A DNA stretch of 64,000 nucleotides from Inquilinus sp. KBS0705 (GCA_005938025.2 VCCI02000002.1:248001-312000); one strand, 5' to 3'; shown: positions 8,774-17,893, counted from the first letter of the stretch. Numbers and translations: made by a program. Notes: generated from the sequence alone by a model not told the origin.

Positions 8774-11029
8774 ATGCGCGCGATCCGTATCAACATCAAT
8801 CCCAAATATATTCGTATTGCTGGTATAGTAGCTGCTGTTATAGTAGTTATTATTTTAATTGGCGGGTATGTAGCTTATTCTAAACGCGAAGCATTGCTGC
8901 AAAAAGCCATTTACAAAGCTAAGGCAAAAGCAAAAAGAGATTATAATTTAGATGTAAAAATAGGTTCGGCACATTTTACCGGCCTCAGCTCGGTAGCTTT
9001 TTCAGATATTGCTGTAGTGCCTTATCAGCGCGATAGCTTGCTTTCGGTAAAGGCATTTAGTGTAAGCGTAAAAATACTACCCCTTATATTTGGCAATGTT
9101 AAACTGGCCGATGTATCTCTTAAGGATGCCCACTTAAACTTAACCAGCATTAAGGGTATTAAAAATTTCGACTTCCTTTTTAAAAAGAAACGAGATACTA
9201 CCAAAAATACCAAAATTGACCTGTCGGATGTATCCGATAACCTCATCAACGAGGTTTTGTATAAGATACCGGATAATCTTACACTTAACAACTTCCTTAT
9301 TTCTTTTACCGATGATACTACCCATCTTAAGCTGCTTGCCCAAAACGCACTGATAAAAGATGGTAAGTTATCGTCGACCATTAAGGTTGATGATGGGGCA
9401 TCAACCTGGCATTTTGATGGTATAATGCACCCATCAGATAAAGATATTGATGTAAGGCTTTACGCCGACGGCAAAAAGGTAGAGTTACCCATTATCGAAA
9501 AGAAATATAAGCTAAAACTGAACTTTGATACGCTGACCACCAAACTGATAAAGGTTAAGCATGGCGACGGCGAAACTAAGATTTATACCTATTGCGCCGT
9601 GCGCAACCTTTTGGTTAACCACCCGGGGCTTTCGGTAAGTGATATTATAGTGCCCAACGGATCAATTGATGCTAACGTTTTTGTAGGCTCTAACTATCTT
9701 TCGTTAGACAGTTCGTCTGTAATACACTTAAAAAAGCTTACGGCTAACCCATTTTTAAAATATACACTTAACCCTGTTAAGATATATGAGATGAAGATAC
9801 GCACAGGGTGGATAAATGCCCAGGATGTGTTTGATTCTTTCCCTACCGGGATGTTTGAGTCGTTAGAGGGGATGAAGGTATCGGGCAAGCTAAACTATAA
9901 CCTTAACATGTTTTTAAACATGGCACATATAGATGATATGGTGTTTGATTCGCGTTTAGACAAGGATAACTTTAAAATACTAAAATACGGCAAAGCCGAC
10001 CTGGGCAAGCTAAATGGCGTTTTCACCTATACCCCATACGAAAGGGGAAAGCCAATGCCTTCGTTTGTTGTTGGCCCGCAAAACCCTGATTTTACGCCTT
10101 TACAAGACATCTCGCCCAACCTGCGAAATGCGGTGATGACAGCCGAAGATCCCTCTTTCTATACCAATCATGGCTTTGTTGACGAGTCTATCCGCAAATC
10201 ATTTGCTACAGATATAAAGGAGAAGAAATTTAAAAGGGGCGGTAGCACCATATCTATGCAGTTGATCAAGAACTCATTTTTAAGCCGTAATAAAACCCTT
10301 TCACGCAAAATTGAAGAAATATTAATTGTTTGGCTGATAGAGAATAACCGCATCATGACCAAAAACAGGATGCTGGAGGTATACTTTAATATAATTGAAT
10401 GGGGCCGTGGCATTTATGGCATTGGCGAAGCTTCGCATTACTATTTTGGCAAATCACCATCGGAGTTAACTATTGGCGAAAGTATTTATCTGGCCAGTAT
10501 TGTGCCTAATCCTAAAGCCGGCTTATATGCTTTTCAGCCCGATGGAACGTTAAGGCAGGGCTTGCATGGCTATTTTAACCTTATTGGCCGCTTAATGGCC
10601 AGCAGGGGGTACACCAGCCGGGATACTAATGCCTATGGTTTTTACAGCGTACGCCTTCGCGAGGGGCTTCGCCAGCAAATAGCACCTATTGATACCGCCG
10701 TTGCCGATAGTTTGATGCACCAAACTGATGAAGACGACAACATGGTAATACCAGTAGTTGAAGAGACCAAAAAACCAAACTTCTTTCAGCGGTTATTTGG
10801 TAAAAAGGACACCACTCAGGCTAAAGTAGAAGAAAAGATTAAAGAGACCAACGAGGCTATTAAAACACGCCTAAAACAAGAAATTGAACAGGTTAAAGCC
10901 GATTACAAGAACCGCATAAATAATATAGATACGGCAGGCAAAACCAAAAAAGAAATTAAGGAAGAAAAGAAGCGCTTGAAAGAAGAAAGCAAACAAAAAG
11001 AGCGCGACCTTAAAGATAAAATGCCTTAA
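8774..11029 (+). CDS. AsmA-like / GT51 peptidoglycan transglycosylase fusion
   Basis: A 751-residue inner-membrane protein. One transmembrane helix (about 14-34) is followed by a long region (about 50-420) with the alternating hydrophobic pattern and wording of AsmA-like proteins (IGSAHFTGLSSVAFSDIAV, ILPLIFGNVKLADVSLKDAH). A family-51 glycosyltransferase domain (about 440-620) comes next, with the catalytic Glu458 in TAEDPSFYTNHG, then GGSTISMQLIKN and EVYFNIIEWGRGIYGI. The C-terminus (about 660-751) is a charged Lys/Glu coiled coil. There is no transpeptidase domain. GT51 enzymes polymerise lipid II into glycan strands. The AsmA-like part suggests a link to envelope lipid or outer-membrane traffic; that is inference. 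Confidence 0.85.
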   Translation: MRAIRININPKYIRIAGIVAAVIVVIILIGGYVAYSKREALLQKAIYKAKAKAKRDYNLDVKIGSAHFTGLSSVAFSDIAVVPYQRDSLLSVKAFSVSVKILPLIFGNVKLADVSLKDAHLNLTSIKGIKNFDFLFKKKRDTTKNTKIDLSDVSDNLINEVLYKIPDNLTLNNFLISFTDDTTHLKLLAQNALIKDGKLSSTIKVDDGASTWHFDGIMHPSDKDIDVRLYADGKKVELPIIEKKYKLKLNFDTLTTKLIKVKHGDGETKIYTYCAVRNLLVNHPGLSVSDIIVPNGSIDANVFVGSNYLSLDSSSVIHLKKLTANPFLKYTLNPVKIYEMKIRTGWINAQDVFDSFPTGMFESLEGMKVSGKLNYNLNMFLNMAHIDDMVFDSRLDKDNFKILKYGKADLGKLNGVFTYTPYERGKPMPSFVVGPQNPDFTPLQDISPNLRNAVMTAEDPSFYTNHGFVDESIRKSFATDIKEKKFKRGGSTISMQLIKNSFLSRNKTLSRKIEEILIVWLIENNRIMTKNRMLEVYFNIIEWGRGIYGIGEASHYYFGKSPSELTIGESIYLASIVPNPKAGLYAFQPDGTLRQGLHGYFNLIGRLMASRGYTSRDTNAYGFYSVRLREGLRQQIAPIDTAVADSLMHQTDEDDNMVIPVVEETKKPNFFQRLFGKKDTTQAKVEEKIKETNEAIKTRLKQEIEQVKADYKNRINNIDTAGKTKKEIKEEKKRLKEESKQKERDLKDKMP

Positions 11030-11098
11030 ACACTTTATTATTATTTTACACTGACAGTTACATTACCTAAGCATGACGCGGTTGCGTGTTTAAACATA

Positions 11099-11106
11099 TA
11101 TGTTTG
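11099..11106 (+). promoter_or_regulatory. -7 element of the nitroreductase gene (TATGTTTG)
   Basis: TATGTTTG matches TAnnTTTG 23 bases before the ATG at 11130. The only upstream TTG (11082-11084) is at a short, 14-base distance, so the -33 part is uncertain. Confidence 0.4.
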
Positions 11107-11129
11107 CCCATATATAAATACGCAAACTC

Positions 11130-11759
11130 ATGTCATTAACGGATAAATTAAACTGGCGATATGCCACGAAGAAATTCGACAGCACTAAAAAAATTGCCGC
11201 CGATAAATTAGAGGCTTTATTAAGTGCTTTACAACTTGCACCATCATCATTAGGTTTACAGCATTACCGCATATTGGTTATAGAAGATGCCGCTATACGC
11301 GCCAAACTGCGCGAAGCCGGTTATGGCCAGTCACAAATAACCGATGCATCGCAACTGATCGTTTTTGCAGCTGAAACCAATATGAATGAGGATTTTGCCT
11401 CTAAGTACATTAACCTTGTTGCTGAGACCCGCAATACAAGTGCCCAAAACCTTGAAGGTTATAAAACAATGGTGATGGGAGCCATTAATAACCGCACGCC
11501 CGAGCAATTGTTAATATGGGCACAAAAACAAGCTTACATTGCCTTAGGGGTGTTAATTACTGCATCTGCCGACCTTGACATAGACAGCTGTCCCATGGAA
11601 GGCTTTGATGCCAGTAAATTTGATGAGATACTGGGCTTAAAAGAAAAAGGCTTAACGGCAACCGTAATGGCAACAATTGGCTACCGTGCCGAGGATGACA
11701 CATACGCACAACTTGCAAAGGTGCGCCGCCCCGCTGCAGAATTGTTTATACGCATATAA
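11130..11759 (+). CDS. NAD(P)H-dependent nitroreductase-family oxidoreductase
   Basis: A 209-residue FMN-dependent enzyme of the NfsB-like branch. The N-terminal WRYATKKFD and APSSLGLQHYRILVI (about residues 36-50) are the FMN-binding parts, and the C-terminal ATVMATIGYRAEDD supports the family. Such enzymes reduce quinones, nitro compounds or similar substrates with NAD(P)H. There is no signal peptide. The real substrate is not visible. It stands alone between the GT51 fusion and the response regulator. Confidence 0.88.
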   Translation: MSLTDKLNWRYATKKFDSTKKIAADKLEALLSALQLAPSSLGLQHYRILVIEDAAIRAKLREAGYGQSQITDASQLIVFAAETNMNEDFASKYINLVAETRNTSAQNLEGYKTMVMGAINNRTPEQLLIWAQKQAYIALGVLITASADLDIDSCPMEGFDASKFDEILGLKEKGLTATVMATIGYRAEDDTYAQLAKVRRPAAELFIRI

Positions 11760-11774
11760 TTCCCAAACTGGCTA

Positions 11775-11847
11775 CAAAGGCGGGTGCGTTCGGTTATATC
11801 AATTTGCCATGGTTTGTATATTGGTATGGTCAAAGGCCCCGCCTTTG
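11775..11847 (+). repeat. Competing short hairpins upstream of the response regulator
   Basis: CAAAGGC occurs at 11775-11781 and again at 11831-11837, and the complementary GCCTTTG at 11841-11847. The second copy forms a tight hairpin with a 3-base loop. The first copy can pair over 10 bases (11775-11784 with 11838-11847) with a 53-base loop. The two foldings exclude each other. It may simply be a terminator for the nitroreductase gene. Confidence 0.45.
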
Positions 11848-11953
11848 CTGTGTTTTAACTTTCGTTTTGCATGATTTTGCGCTTTCTGAATATTTTTTAA
11901 TCAAAGGTTAATTAACGGCATGGCATTTGCGTAAGTAATGTAAATTATTTGCC

Positions 11954-12319
11954 ATGCCCAAAAAGATATTAATAGTTGACGATAATGCCCTTATTTTAGA
12001 ATTAATGGGTGTTATATTGGATGCATATGGCTACGAAGTAATAACATTTAGCACCGGCACAGGGGTTGTGAATGAAATAAACATTAATCACCCCGACCTG
12101 GTTATATTAGATGCCTGGCTGCCCGGAATGGATGGCCGTGATATTTGTAAATTATTAAAACAAAATAAAGCTACCGAGCACTTGCCGGTAATTATTTGTT
12201 CAGCGAGCGATGATTTACATAAGGCGATGTACCAGGATGGCGCACCTAACGACATATTACCGAAGCCATTTGATATGAATGATCTTCTTAAAAAGGTTAA
12301 TTTTCAGTTAGCCGCCTAA
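11954..12319 (+). CDS. Single-domain response regulator
   Basis: A 121-residue CheY-like receiver domain with no output domain. The acidic pair Asp9/Asp10, phospho-acceptor Asp53 (LVILDAWLPGMDG), switch Ser83 and conserved Lys104 (LPKPFD) are all present, so it should be phosphorylated by a histidine kinase. No kinase gene is near, so it is an orphan in this window. A bidirectional terminator follows directly. Confidence 0.92.
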   Translation: MPKKILIVDDNALILELMGVILDAYGYEVITFSTGTGVVNEININHPDLVILDAWLPGMDGRDICKLLKQNKATEHLPVIICSASDDLHKAMYQDGAPNDILPKPFDMNDLLKKVNFQLAA

Positions 12320-12326
12320 TAAACTG

Positions 12327-12364
12327 AAAAAAAAGCCGGACATTATAAATGCCCGGCTTTTTTA
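12327..12364. terminator. Bidirectional terminator
   Basis: Stem 12335-12343 with 12349-12357 (one internal mismatch), loop TATAA, with an A-run before and a T-run after. It separates the convergent response regulator and M56 sensor genes. Confidence 0.8.
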
Positions 12365-12376
12365 TTTTTGTACCTA

Positions 12377-14596
12377 TTACTCAAACGCAGCCTTTAGCTG
12401 GATATATTTACTAATATCGTTTGACTTAAACCCCTTCTCTTTCATCTTAGAAATATATTCCGGCGTTATATTCATTGATTTTAGTGCTGTTGCATCACCA
12501 ATGGATATCTTGTCGAAGCCGACAGAGCCAAAACTTTTCAGATATTCGGGAGTGATACCTAATGCTTTTAATGATGTTGCGTCGTTAATATTAATATCGT
12601 AGCCGGCTTTTTTAAAGCTTGAAATAAAATCGGCGGTAACCCCTAATGCTTTCAACGATACCAGCGTACTTAGCGATATGTTTTTATAACCGGCATCTGT
12701 AAAATCTTTAGCGTAGTCGCCTTTAATTCCCATCGATTTTGCCGAGATCAAATCATCAGCCGATACATTTTTGTAGCCGGCCGCTTTAAGGCTGCGTATA
12801 TAAGCAGCGTCAACGCCCACCGCCTTCATGCTTACCAATTTACCTCGCTCAAGGTTAGTATAGCCCTCGGCTTTTAATGCATTTACATAGGCATCATCAA
12901 CATTTAGTGCTTTATACGATATTATATCATCTACAGGGATGCGCGCTGCTCCTTTTTCTGTCGCCTTAGCCGCTTCCCGTCCCGTAACAGGGGCTTTACC
13001 GTTCATTTTGCTAAGATATTGGCCTGTTATTCCCTGGGCCTTAAAGCTAACCAGCTGATCAAAAGTAAGGTTGGTATAACCTGCTTTTTTAACCTCGGCA
13101 AAATAGCCCGCGCTAATGCCCAATGCTTTGCCCGATACCAGATCGTTAATAGATGGTTTAGGGAAGCCGCTTTGTGCCCAAAACTTTATATAAGGTTCAT
13201 CAACCTTTAGTGCTGCGGCGGCTATCAGGTCGTCTTTTGACAAGTTTTTGTAGCCATTATTCTTTAGCATGGTTACATACCCTCTTTTAATGTTGATCAT
13301 AAAAAAGGCAAGGTCATCCTCTTTATCAATTTTGGTGATCCCCTCGTTTCGCAAGTAGGTTGCAAATGATGGATCGGCTACAAATTTGTAATCGCCATAT
13401 CCTTTGTTGCCCTCAAACTTGCCGGTAAAGTTCATGGTGCCTGCTTCGCGTATCAGCTTAAAATCGCCTTTTGTGTTAGTTGGCAGTGCGGTAAAATCGC
13501 TAACCTTAAAATCCGAGCTATTCATCCATGTGTCGTCGTCATCGCCGGCTTTTTTAAACTGAATCGATAGCTTGTCTCCCTTTATAGTAGCAAACCAAGC
13601 CCCGGTGCTGTGATCTTCCCATTTATAATTTTTGTTTTTCGCAGTCTCCTGGCTTAATGCCACAGGCTGGTTTAATGCACATACCATAAATGCCATTAAT
13701 GGCATCAGAAAAAAGTATTTCCAGCTGGTATGAATGTTTGATCTTTTTGCGTTCATCATAACTATTCGTTTTTTTAAGAGTGATTGGTTGTAGTTTGTAG
13801 TTACACGAAGCGATAAATGCGGTACCGAAACTTTTAATAAGCTCATTTGGTATACTTCGCGCTCTACTTCTTTATTGTTCAGCACATCGCTGTCGGTTAA
13901 AAATTCAAGGTTGTTTTCCAGCTCTTTACGATACCACCAGGCAAATGGGTTAAACCACTGAAAAATCAGCATCAGTTCGGCCATCAATAAATCAAAGCTG
14001 TGGCCCTGCTTTATATGTATCTTCTCGTGTAGTAGTATCTGGCTATAGGTTTCCCAGTCGTATTTAGCCGGGTTAATAAAAATATTGTTTCCAAATGAAC
14101 AGGGGGCTTTATCTCCATCCAGTTCAATTATGCGATATTGCCCGTCTTTTATAACCGGGTTTTTATACGCCTGCATAAGTAATACAATTACCTGCAGCAG
14201 CAAGTTCAACCCAAAGGCAACCACACCAAACCAATACACATATACCACCCATTTTAATACCTGTGGTAATATATTTTGCGCTTGTTCAGTAACATTTTTT
14301 GCTGCTGCAGGGGCACTAACTGTAGCACCTTGCTTTTGCGGAACACTGGTTACTTGCGAGCGAACCTCCTGCTGATTGATATTAATAGGCGTAACAACAT
14401 TTACCGTTGGCTCGGGGGCTTTACGTAATGCCCAATGCTGTGGCACACGTATAAGCGGCAATAAAAACGTTATAGCCAAACAACCCAGCAATATCCACCT
14501 GTTAAGGTGGTAAAAGGTCTCCTTTTGCAACAATACTTTATAGAACAAAAGGCACACTGCAATAAGCAGCGCAACATGTAATATGTATGGTATCAT
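12377..14596 (-). CDS. BlaR1-like M56 metallopeptidase sensor with C-terminal repeats
   Basis: A 739-residue membrane sensor. The N-terminus has several transmembrane helices (about 3-22, 33-50, 113-142) and a cytoplasmic gluzincin domain with HEKIH at 190-194 and a likely third zinc ligand Glu231 (NNLEFLTDSD). Another helix (about 294-315) leads to an outside region. The region from about 430 to 735 is made of roughly ten to eleven copies of a 24-25-residue repeat of the form DLISxKALGITxxYIxxxKxAGYxNI. In BlaR1/MecR1 systems the sensor cleaves or triggers loss of the BlaI repressor on ligand binding. The start overlaps the BlaI stop by 4 bases (ATGA). There is no penicillin-binding sensor domain; the repeats take its place, so the signal is probably not a beta-lactam. 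Confidence 0.88.
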   Translation of the reverse strand: MIPYILHVALLIAVCLLFYKVLLQKETFYHLNRWILLGCLAITFLLPLIRVPQHWALRKAPEPTVNVVTPININQQEVRSQVTSVPQKQGATVSAPAAAKNVTEQAQNILPQVLKWVVYVYWFGVVAFGLNLLLQVIVLLMQAYKNPVIKDGQYRIIELDGDKAPCSFGNNIFINPAKYDWETYSQILLHEKIHIKQGHSFDLLMAELMLIFQWFNPFAWWYRKELENNLEFLTDSDVLNNKEVEREVYQMSLLKVSVPHLSLRVTTNYNQSLLKKRIVMMNAKRSNIHTSWKYFFLMPLMAFMVCALNQPVALSQETAKNKNYKWEDHSTGAWFATIKGDKLSIQFKKAGDDDDTWMNSSDFKVSDFTALPTNTKGDFKLIREAGTMNFTGKFEGNKGYGDYKFVADPSFATYLRNEGITKIDKEDDLAFFMINIKRGYVTMLKNNGYKNLSKDDLIAAAALKVDEPYIKFWAQSGFPKPSINDLVSGKALGISAGYFAEVKKAGYTNLTFDQLVSFKAQGITGQYLSKMNGKAPVTGREAAKATEKGAARIPVDDIISYKALNVDDAYVNALKAEGYTNLERGKLVSMKAVGVDAAYIRSLKAAGYKNVSADDLISAKSMGIKGDYAKDFTDAGYKNISLSTLVSLKALGVTADFISSFKKAGYDININDATSLKALGITPEYLKSFGSVGFDKISIGDATALKSMNITPEYISKMKEKGFKSNDISKYIQLKAAFE
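12390..13310 (-). repeat. Tandem 24-25-codon repeats in the M56 sensor
   Basis: About ten to eleven protein-level repeats (residues 430-735) with the core KALGIT, Tyr or Phe, Ile, KKAGY and Asn. They are diverged in DNA, so this is an old repeat array and not a recent expansion. One spacer with no repeat (about residues 532-552) breaks the array. Confidence 0.75.
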
Positions 14597-14955
14597 TTCT
14601 TTTGGTTTTTAATAAGGTTTAATATCTCTTCCAGCTCCGTTTCGGATATTTTTTGCTCTTTGGCAAAAAAAGCCAGCATGCTTGGGTACGAATCATCAAA
14701 ATATTGGCTTACAATATCTTTCATGGCATGCTTCTGGTAATCTTCGCGGCTTACCTTAGGGTAGTAGTTATATATGTTACCAATGGTATCATGATCCAGG
14801 AAACCTTTTTCCTCCAGTATCTTTACCATGGTTGCCACCGAATTATAGTGTGGTTTAGGTTCGGGCATTTCGGGGATGATCTCCTTTATAAAAGCTTTTC
14901 CCAGTTTCCAAAATACCTGCATTATTTGCTCTTCGCGCTTGGCCAGTTTTTGCAT
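14593..14955 (-). CDS. BlaI/MecI-family transcriptional repressor
   Basis: A 120-residue winged-helix repressor of the BlaI/MecI/CopY family (REEQIMQVFWKLGKAFIKEI at the N-terminus; YNSVATMVKILEEKGFLDHD as the recognition region; a dimerisation tail). It is followed by the M56 sensor with a 4-base ATGA overlap, the usual arrangement of a repressor/protease pair. Two dyads in its promoter suggest that it represses its own operon. Confidence 0.94.
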   Translation of the reverse strand: MQKLAKREEQIMQVFWKLGKAFIKEIIPEMPEPKPHYNSVATMVKILEEKGFLDHDTIGNIYNYYPKVSREDYQKHAMKDIVSQYFDDSYPSMLAFFAKEQKISETELEEILNLIKNQKK

Positions 14956-14970
14956 AACAATAAATTAAAA

Positions 14971-15001
14971 CAATGTTAATACTAATAGATTAGTATTGCA
15001 A
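14971..15001 (-). promoter_or_regulatory. Promoter of the blaI-M56 operon
   Basis: On the minus strand TTG (14999-15001), a 20-base spacer and TAACATTG (14971-14978) form a Bacteroidota-type promoter with one mismatch to TAnnTTTG. The spacer is filled by the first operator dyad. Confidence 0.5.
14978..14997. promoter_or_regulatory. BlaI operator dyad 1
   Basis: Perfect dyad with 9-bp arms (AATACTAAT and ATTAGTATT) around a 2-base centre. It sits exactly between the -33 and -7 elements of the blaI promoter, where a bound repressor would block RNA polymerase. Confidence 0.75.
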
Positions 15002-15014
15002 CTAATTGATTAGT
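15001..15014. promoter_or_regulatory. BlaI operator dyad 2
   Basis: ACTAAT-TG-ATTAGT, the same core as dyad 1, with its centre exactly 20 bp (about two helical turns) away. It overlaps and lies upstream of the -33 element. Equal helical phase suits cooperative binding by two dimers. Confidence 0.7.
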
Positions 15015-15088
15015 ATTTTGCTCGTTTATAATTTAATACTCTGATTATGAGGTAAATAATTTTACTGCCGCTTGTGCGTCTACAGGTT

Positions 15089-17839
15089 TTACTTATCGAA
15101 AATACTTTTGGCCTTTTTAATGGTTTTTTCCAGATCTATCCCTTTCCCTAAAACGCCTTTAAAAAGGTCGCCTTCTTTTTTTAGCCGGTCGATGGAATTA
15201 TTTATGGTAAAGTCTTTCATGGTTAGGCCGGGCTTCACTTCGTCCCAATGTAGCGGCATAGATACGGTTGCGCCAGGTTTTGGTCGCAGCGAATACGGGC
15301 CTGCTATGGTTGCGCCCGGGCGATTTTGTAAAAAGTCGAGGTACATTTTGCCGCCGCGGTTTTTAACCATACGCTCTAATGAGGTATAATCGGGTATTTG
15401 CTGATGTACTATATTTACAATAAGCCGGGCAAACATCTGCGATTGATCGTAATCGTATTTAGCATTAAGGGGTATATATATGTGCATCCCTGTTGAACCG
15501 GATGTTTTGCAAAAGGCGGGTACCTCTATGGCATCCAGCACTTTTTTTACTTCCTGTGCAGCTGCAATTACCTGGTCGAATGTGTTTTTGTCCGGGTCGA
15601 GGTCTATAACGCAATAGTCGGGGTTGTCCGGCGATTGAATGCGGCTAAACCAGGGGTTCATTTCTATACAGCCTAATGATGCCATCCATAGCAGGGTAGC
15701 TTCGTCCTGGCCCACTAAATAGTCTTTATCCTCGCCCTCGCTGGTGGTATAAGGGAATTTTTTTACCCAGTCAGGCGATTTTCCCCTAACATCTTTTTGG
15801 TAAAAGCTTGGCCCATGTATACCATTAGGGAAACGGTTTAGCGACTGCGGCCTATCTTTCAAATAAGGTAAAATATACTCGGCTACCTGGTAATAGTAGT
15901 TAAACATGTCGCGCTTGGTGATGCCATCTTCGGGCCAGTAAACTTTACTCAGATGGGTAAATTTTAAGTCGTGGCCACAGATCTTTTTTACCTGCGTTTC
16001 TTCATTGGGGTTTAAAAGAGTCCGCTTTGTTTTCTCTTTTGGCGCTGTAATTATTTCACTTTTTTCTGGTTTTTCCTGTGGGGCTATTTCGTTTTTTTCT
16101 GGTTCTTTCTCAACTATATCAGCGGTATCCGCCTCCATTTCGCGTACCACATCCTTTGCTTTTTTATCGCTGCGCATACCCTCAAAAGATGGGTGTCGAA
16201 AAACACCGTCGCTGGTCACTTCGGCAAAACTCACCTCGCAAACCAGTTCGGGCTTTAGCCAGGTTGCTTTTGCCTTAGGCGGGTTTGGCCTGAAACGGGA
16301 TGGCTTATTTACATCGGGTTCGCTTTCAAATGGTATTTTATCTGTTATTAACGGCTTAAAGGCTGACATCATCTCTTTTTGCAGTTTGTCAGAAAACCCT
16401 GTGCCCACCTTGCCCACGTATTGGAAAATACCATTCTCGTAAACGCCTAACAAAAGCGAGCTGAATTGCTTAGCGGTTCCCTCGTTTTTTGTAAAACCGC
16501 CGATCACAACTTCCTGCCGTTTGTTAACCTTTATTTTCAACCAATCTTTAGACCGGTTATTGGGCAAATAGGTACTATCGGCCTTTTTGGCCATAATACC
16601 TTCTAAGCCTATTTTGCCGGCAGCATCAAAAAATTCGGTACCATTGGCTTTAAAAATTTGGCTTATGCGTATACGGTCATCATCCGTTGGCAGTACTTCT
16701 TTTAGTATAGCCTGGCGATCGCTTAATGGTAGCTCCATCAGATTTTTTCCTTCGTACCATACAATATCAAATACATATAGTACCAGTTCGCCGTCTGCCT
16801 CGCTGCGCCAATTTTGCAACGCACTAAAATTTGATACTCCCTTATCATTCAAAACCAATATTTCGCCATCAATAACAGCGTTTAGTTTCCACTGCGATAA
16901 CAAATTGGTAATTGGGTAATATTTATCGTTGAATGATTTGTTATTACGCGATAGTAGCTGCACTTCGCCTTTATTTATAAAAGCCAGCGTGCGGTAACCA
17001 TCCCATTTAACTTCGTACACCCAATCTGGGTCGTCAAATGGTTCATTTACCAGCGTAGCAAGCATTGGTTTCATACCTGTGGGTATATCACCCTTGGATG
17101 CTTTTTTTAAGATCGCCGGAATATCAACCTTTTCTTTGGGAATAGTCTCCTCTGCCTCTTCTGTTAATTCTTCAACCGGCTTTCGTGGGTTTTTTTTTGA
17201 TGCCTTTTTGGGCTCTTCCTTTTCTACGTCCTGTTCTCCGCCATCCCTCCAAACCTTCTCACTGGTTTTTTCCATCGTTTCGATGGTTTTGCCCGAAAGC
17301 ACCGATTTGTCTTTTTTAGTAATATCTTTTGTTGAGGCATAATCATCCTTGTGCTTAATCAGCAACCAGCCATTCTCGCCCATTCCATGGGTTTTAACAA
17401 GGGCAAACTCGCCTTCCAGTTTTTCGCCATGTAGTTTTATTTTTAACGAGCCCGATTTTAGCTGTTGCAGCAGGTGCTTTTCCTGGGCCTTTTTTCCCTT
17501 TATTTCTTCAATCGGTTCGTAGGTGCCTTCGTCCCAAACAATCACTGTGCCGCCGCCATATTCGCCTTGCGGAATGATGCCTTCAAACTGGCGGTAATCC
17601 ATAGGGTGGTCTTCTACCATCATAGCCAGCCTTTTAACCTTAGGGTCGGTAGAGGGACCTTTGGGTACAGCCCAGCTTTTTAATACGCCCTCCATTTCCA
17701 GCCTAAAATCATAGTGCAGGCGCGATGCGTCGTGCTTTTGAATCACAAACATCAGTTTATCCTTATCCGCGCTTTTGCCGGCTTTAGGTTCTGTAGTCTT
17801 AGTAAAATCGCGTTTGGCGACGTATTTTTCCAGGCTCAT
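15089..17839 (-). CDS. ligD: DNA ligase D (non-homologous end joining)
   Basis: A 916-residue ATP-dependent multi-domain ligase. The domain order is: 3'-phosphoesterase (about 1-165; HDASRLHYDFRLEMEG at 36-51), a Lys/Glu-rich linker (about 165-250), the nucleotidyltransferase ligase domain with KWDG (active-site Lys278) and an OB fold to about 570, a charged linker, and the archaeo-eukaryotic primase-like polymerase domain (about 625-910, with catalytic DLD in YCVIDLDPDKN). Together these trim, fill and seal double-strand breaks. No ku gene is present in the 64 kb shown, although LigD needs Ku for end joining. Confidence 0.96.
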   Translation of the reverse strand: MSLEKYVAKRDFTKTTEPKAGKSADKDKLMFVIQKHDASRLHYDFRLEMEGVLKSWAVPKGPSTDPKVKRLAMMVEDHPMDYRQFEGIIPQGEYGGGTVIVWDEGTYEPIEEIKGKKAQEKHLLQQLKSGSLKIKLHGEKLEGEFALVKTHGMGENGWLLIKHKDDYASTKDITKKDKSVLSGKTIETMEKTSEKVWRDGGEQDVEKEEPKKASKKNPRKPVEELTEEAEETIPKEKVDIPAILKKASKGDIPTGMKPMLATLVNEPFDDPDWVYEVKWDGYRTLAFINKGEVQLLSRNNKSFNDKYYPITNLLSQWKLNAVIDGEILVLNDKGVSNFSALQNWRSEADGELVLYVFDIVWYEGKNLMELPLSDRQAILKEVLPTDDDRIRISQIFKANGTEFFDAAGKIGLEGIMAKKADSTYLPNNRSKDWLKIKVNKRQEVVIGGFTKNEGTAKQFSSLLLGVYENGIFQYVGKVGTGFSDKLQKEMMSAFKPLITDKIPFESEPDVNKPSRFRPNPPKAKATWLKPELVCEVSFAEVTSDGVFRHPSFEGMRSDKKAKDVVREMEADTADIVEKEPEKNEIAPQEKPEKSEIITAPKEKTKRTLLNPNEETQVKKICGHDLKFTHLSKVYWPEDGITKRDMFNYYYQVAEYILPYLKDRPQSLNRFPNGIHGPSFYQKDVRGKSPDWVKKFPYTTSEGEDKDYLVGQDEATLLWMASLGCIEMNPWFSRIQSPDNPDYCVIDLDPDKNTFDQVIAAAQEVKKVLDAIEVPAFCKTSGSTGMHIYIPLNAKYDYDQSQMFARLIVNIVHQQIPDYTSLERMVKNRGGKMYLDFLQNRPGATIAGPYSLRPKPGATVSMPLHWDEVKPGLTMKDFTINNSIDRLKKEGDLFKGVLGKGIDLEKTIKKAKSIFDK

Positions 17840-17893
17840 GACAATATGATTATTATTAAAATAAACACAGTGCCGGCCATATGGTTTTACTAC

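Noticed and set aside
12390-13310. CRISPR-like array
   Set aside because: The repeats are protein-level and diverged, with no unique spacers; they are part of the M56 sensor.
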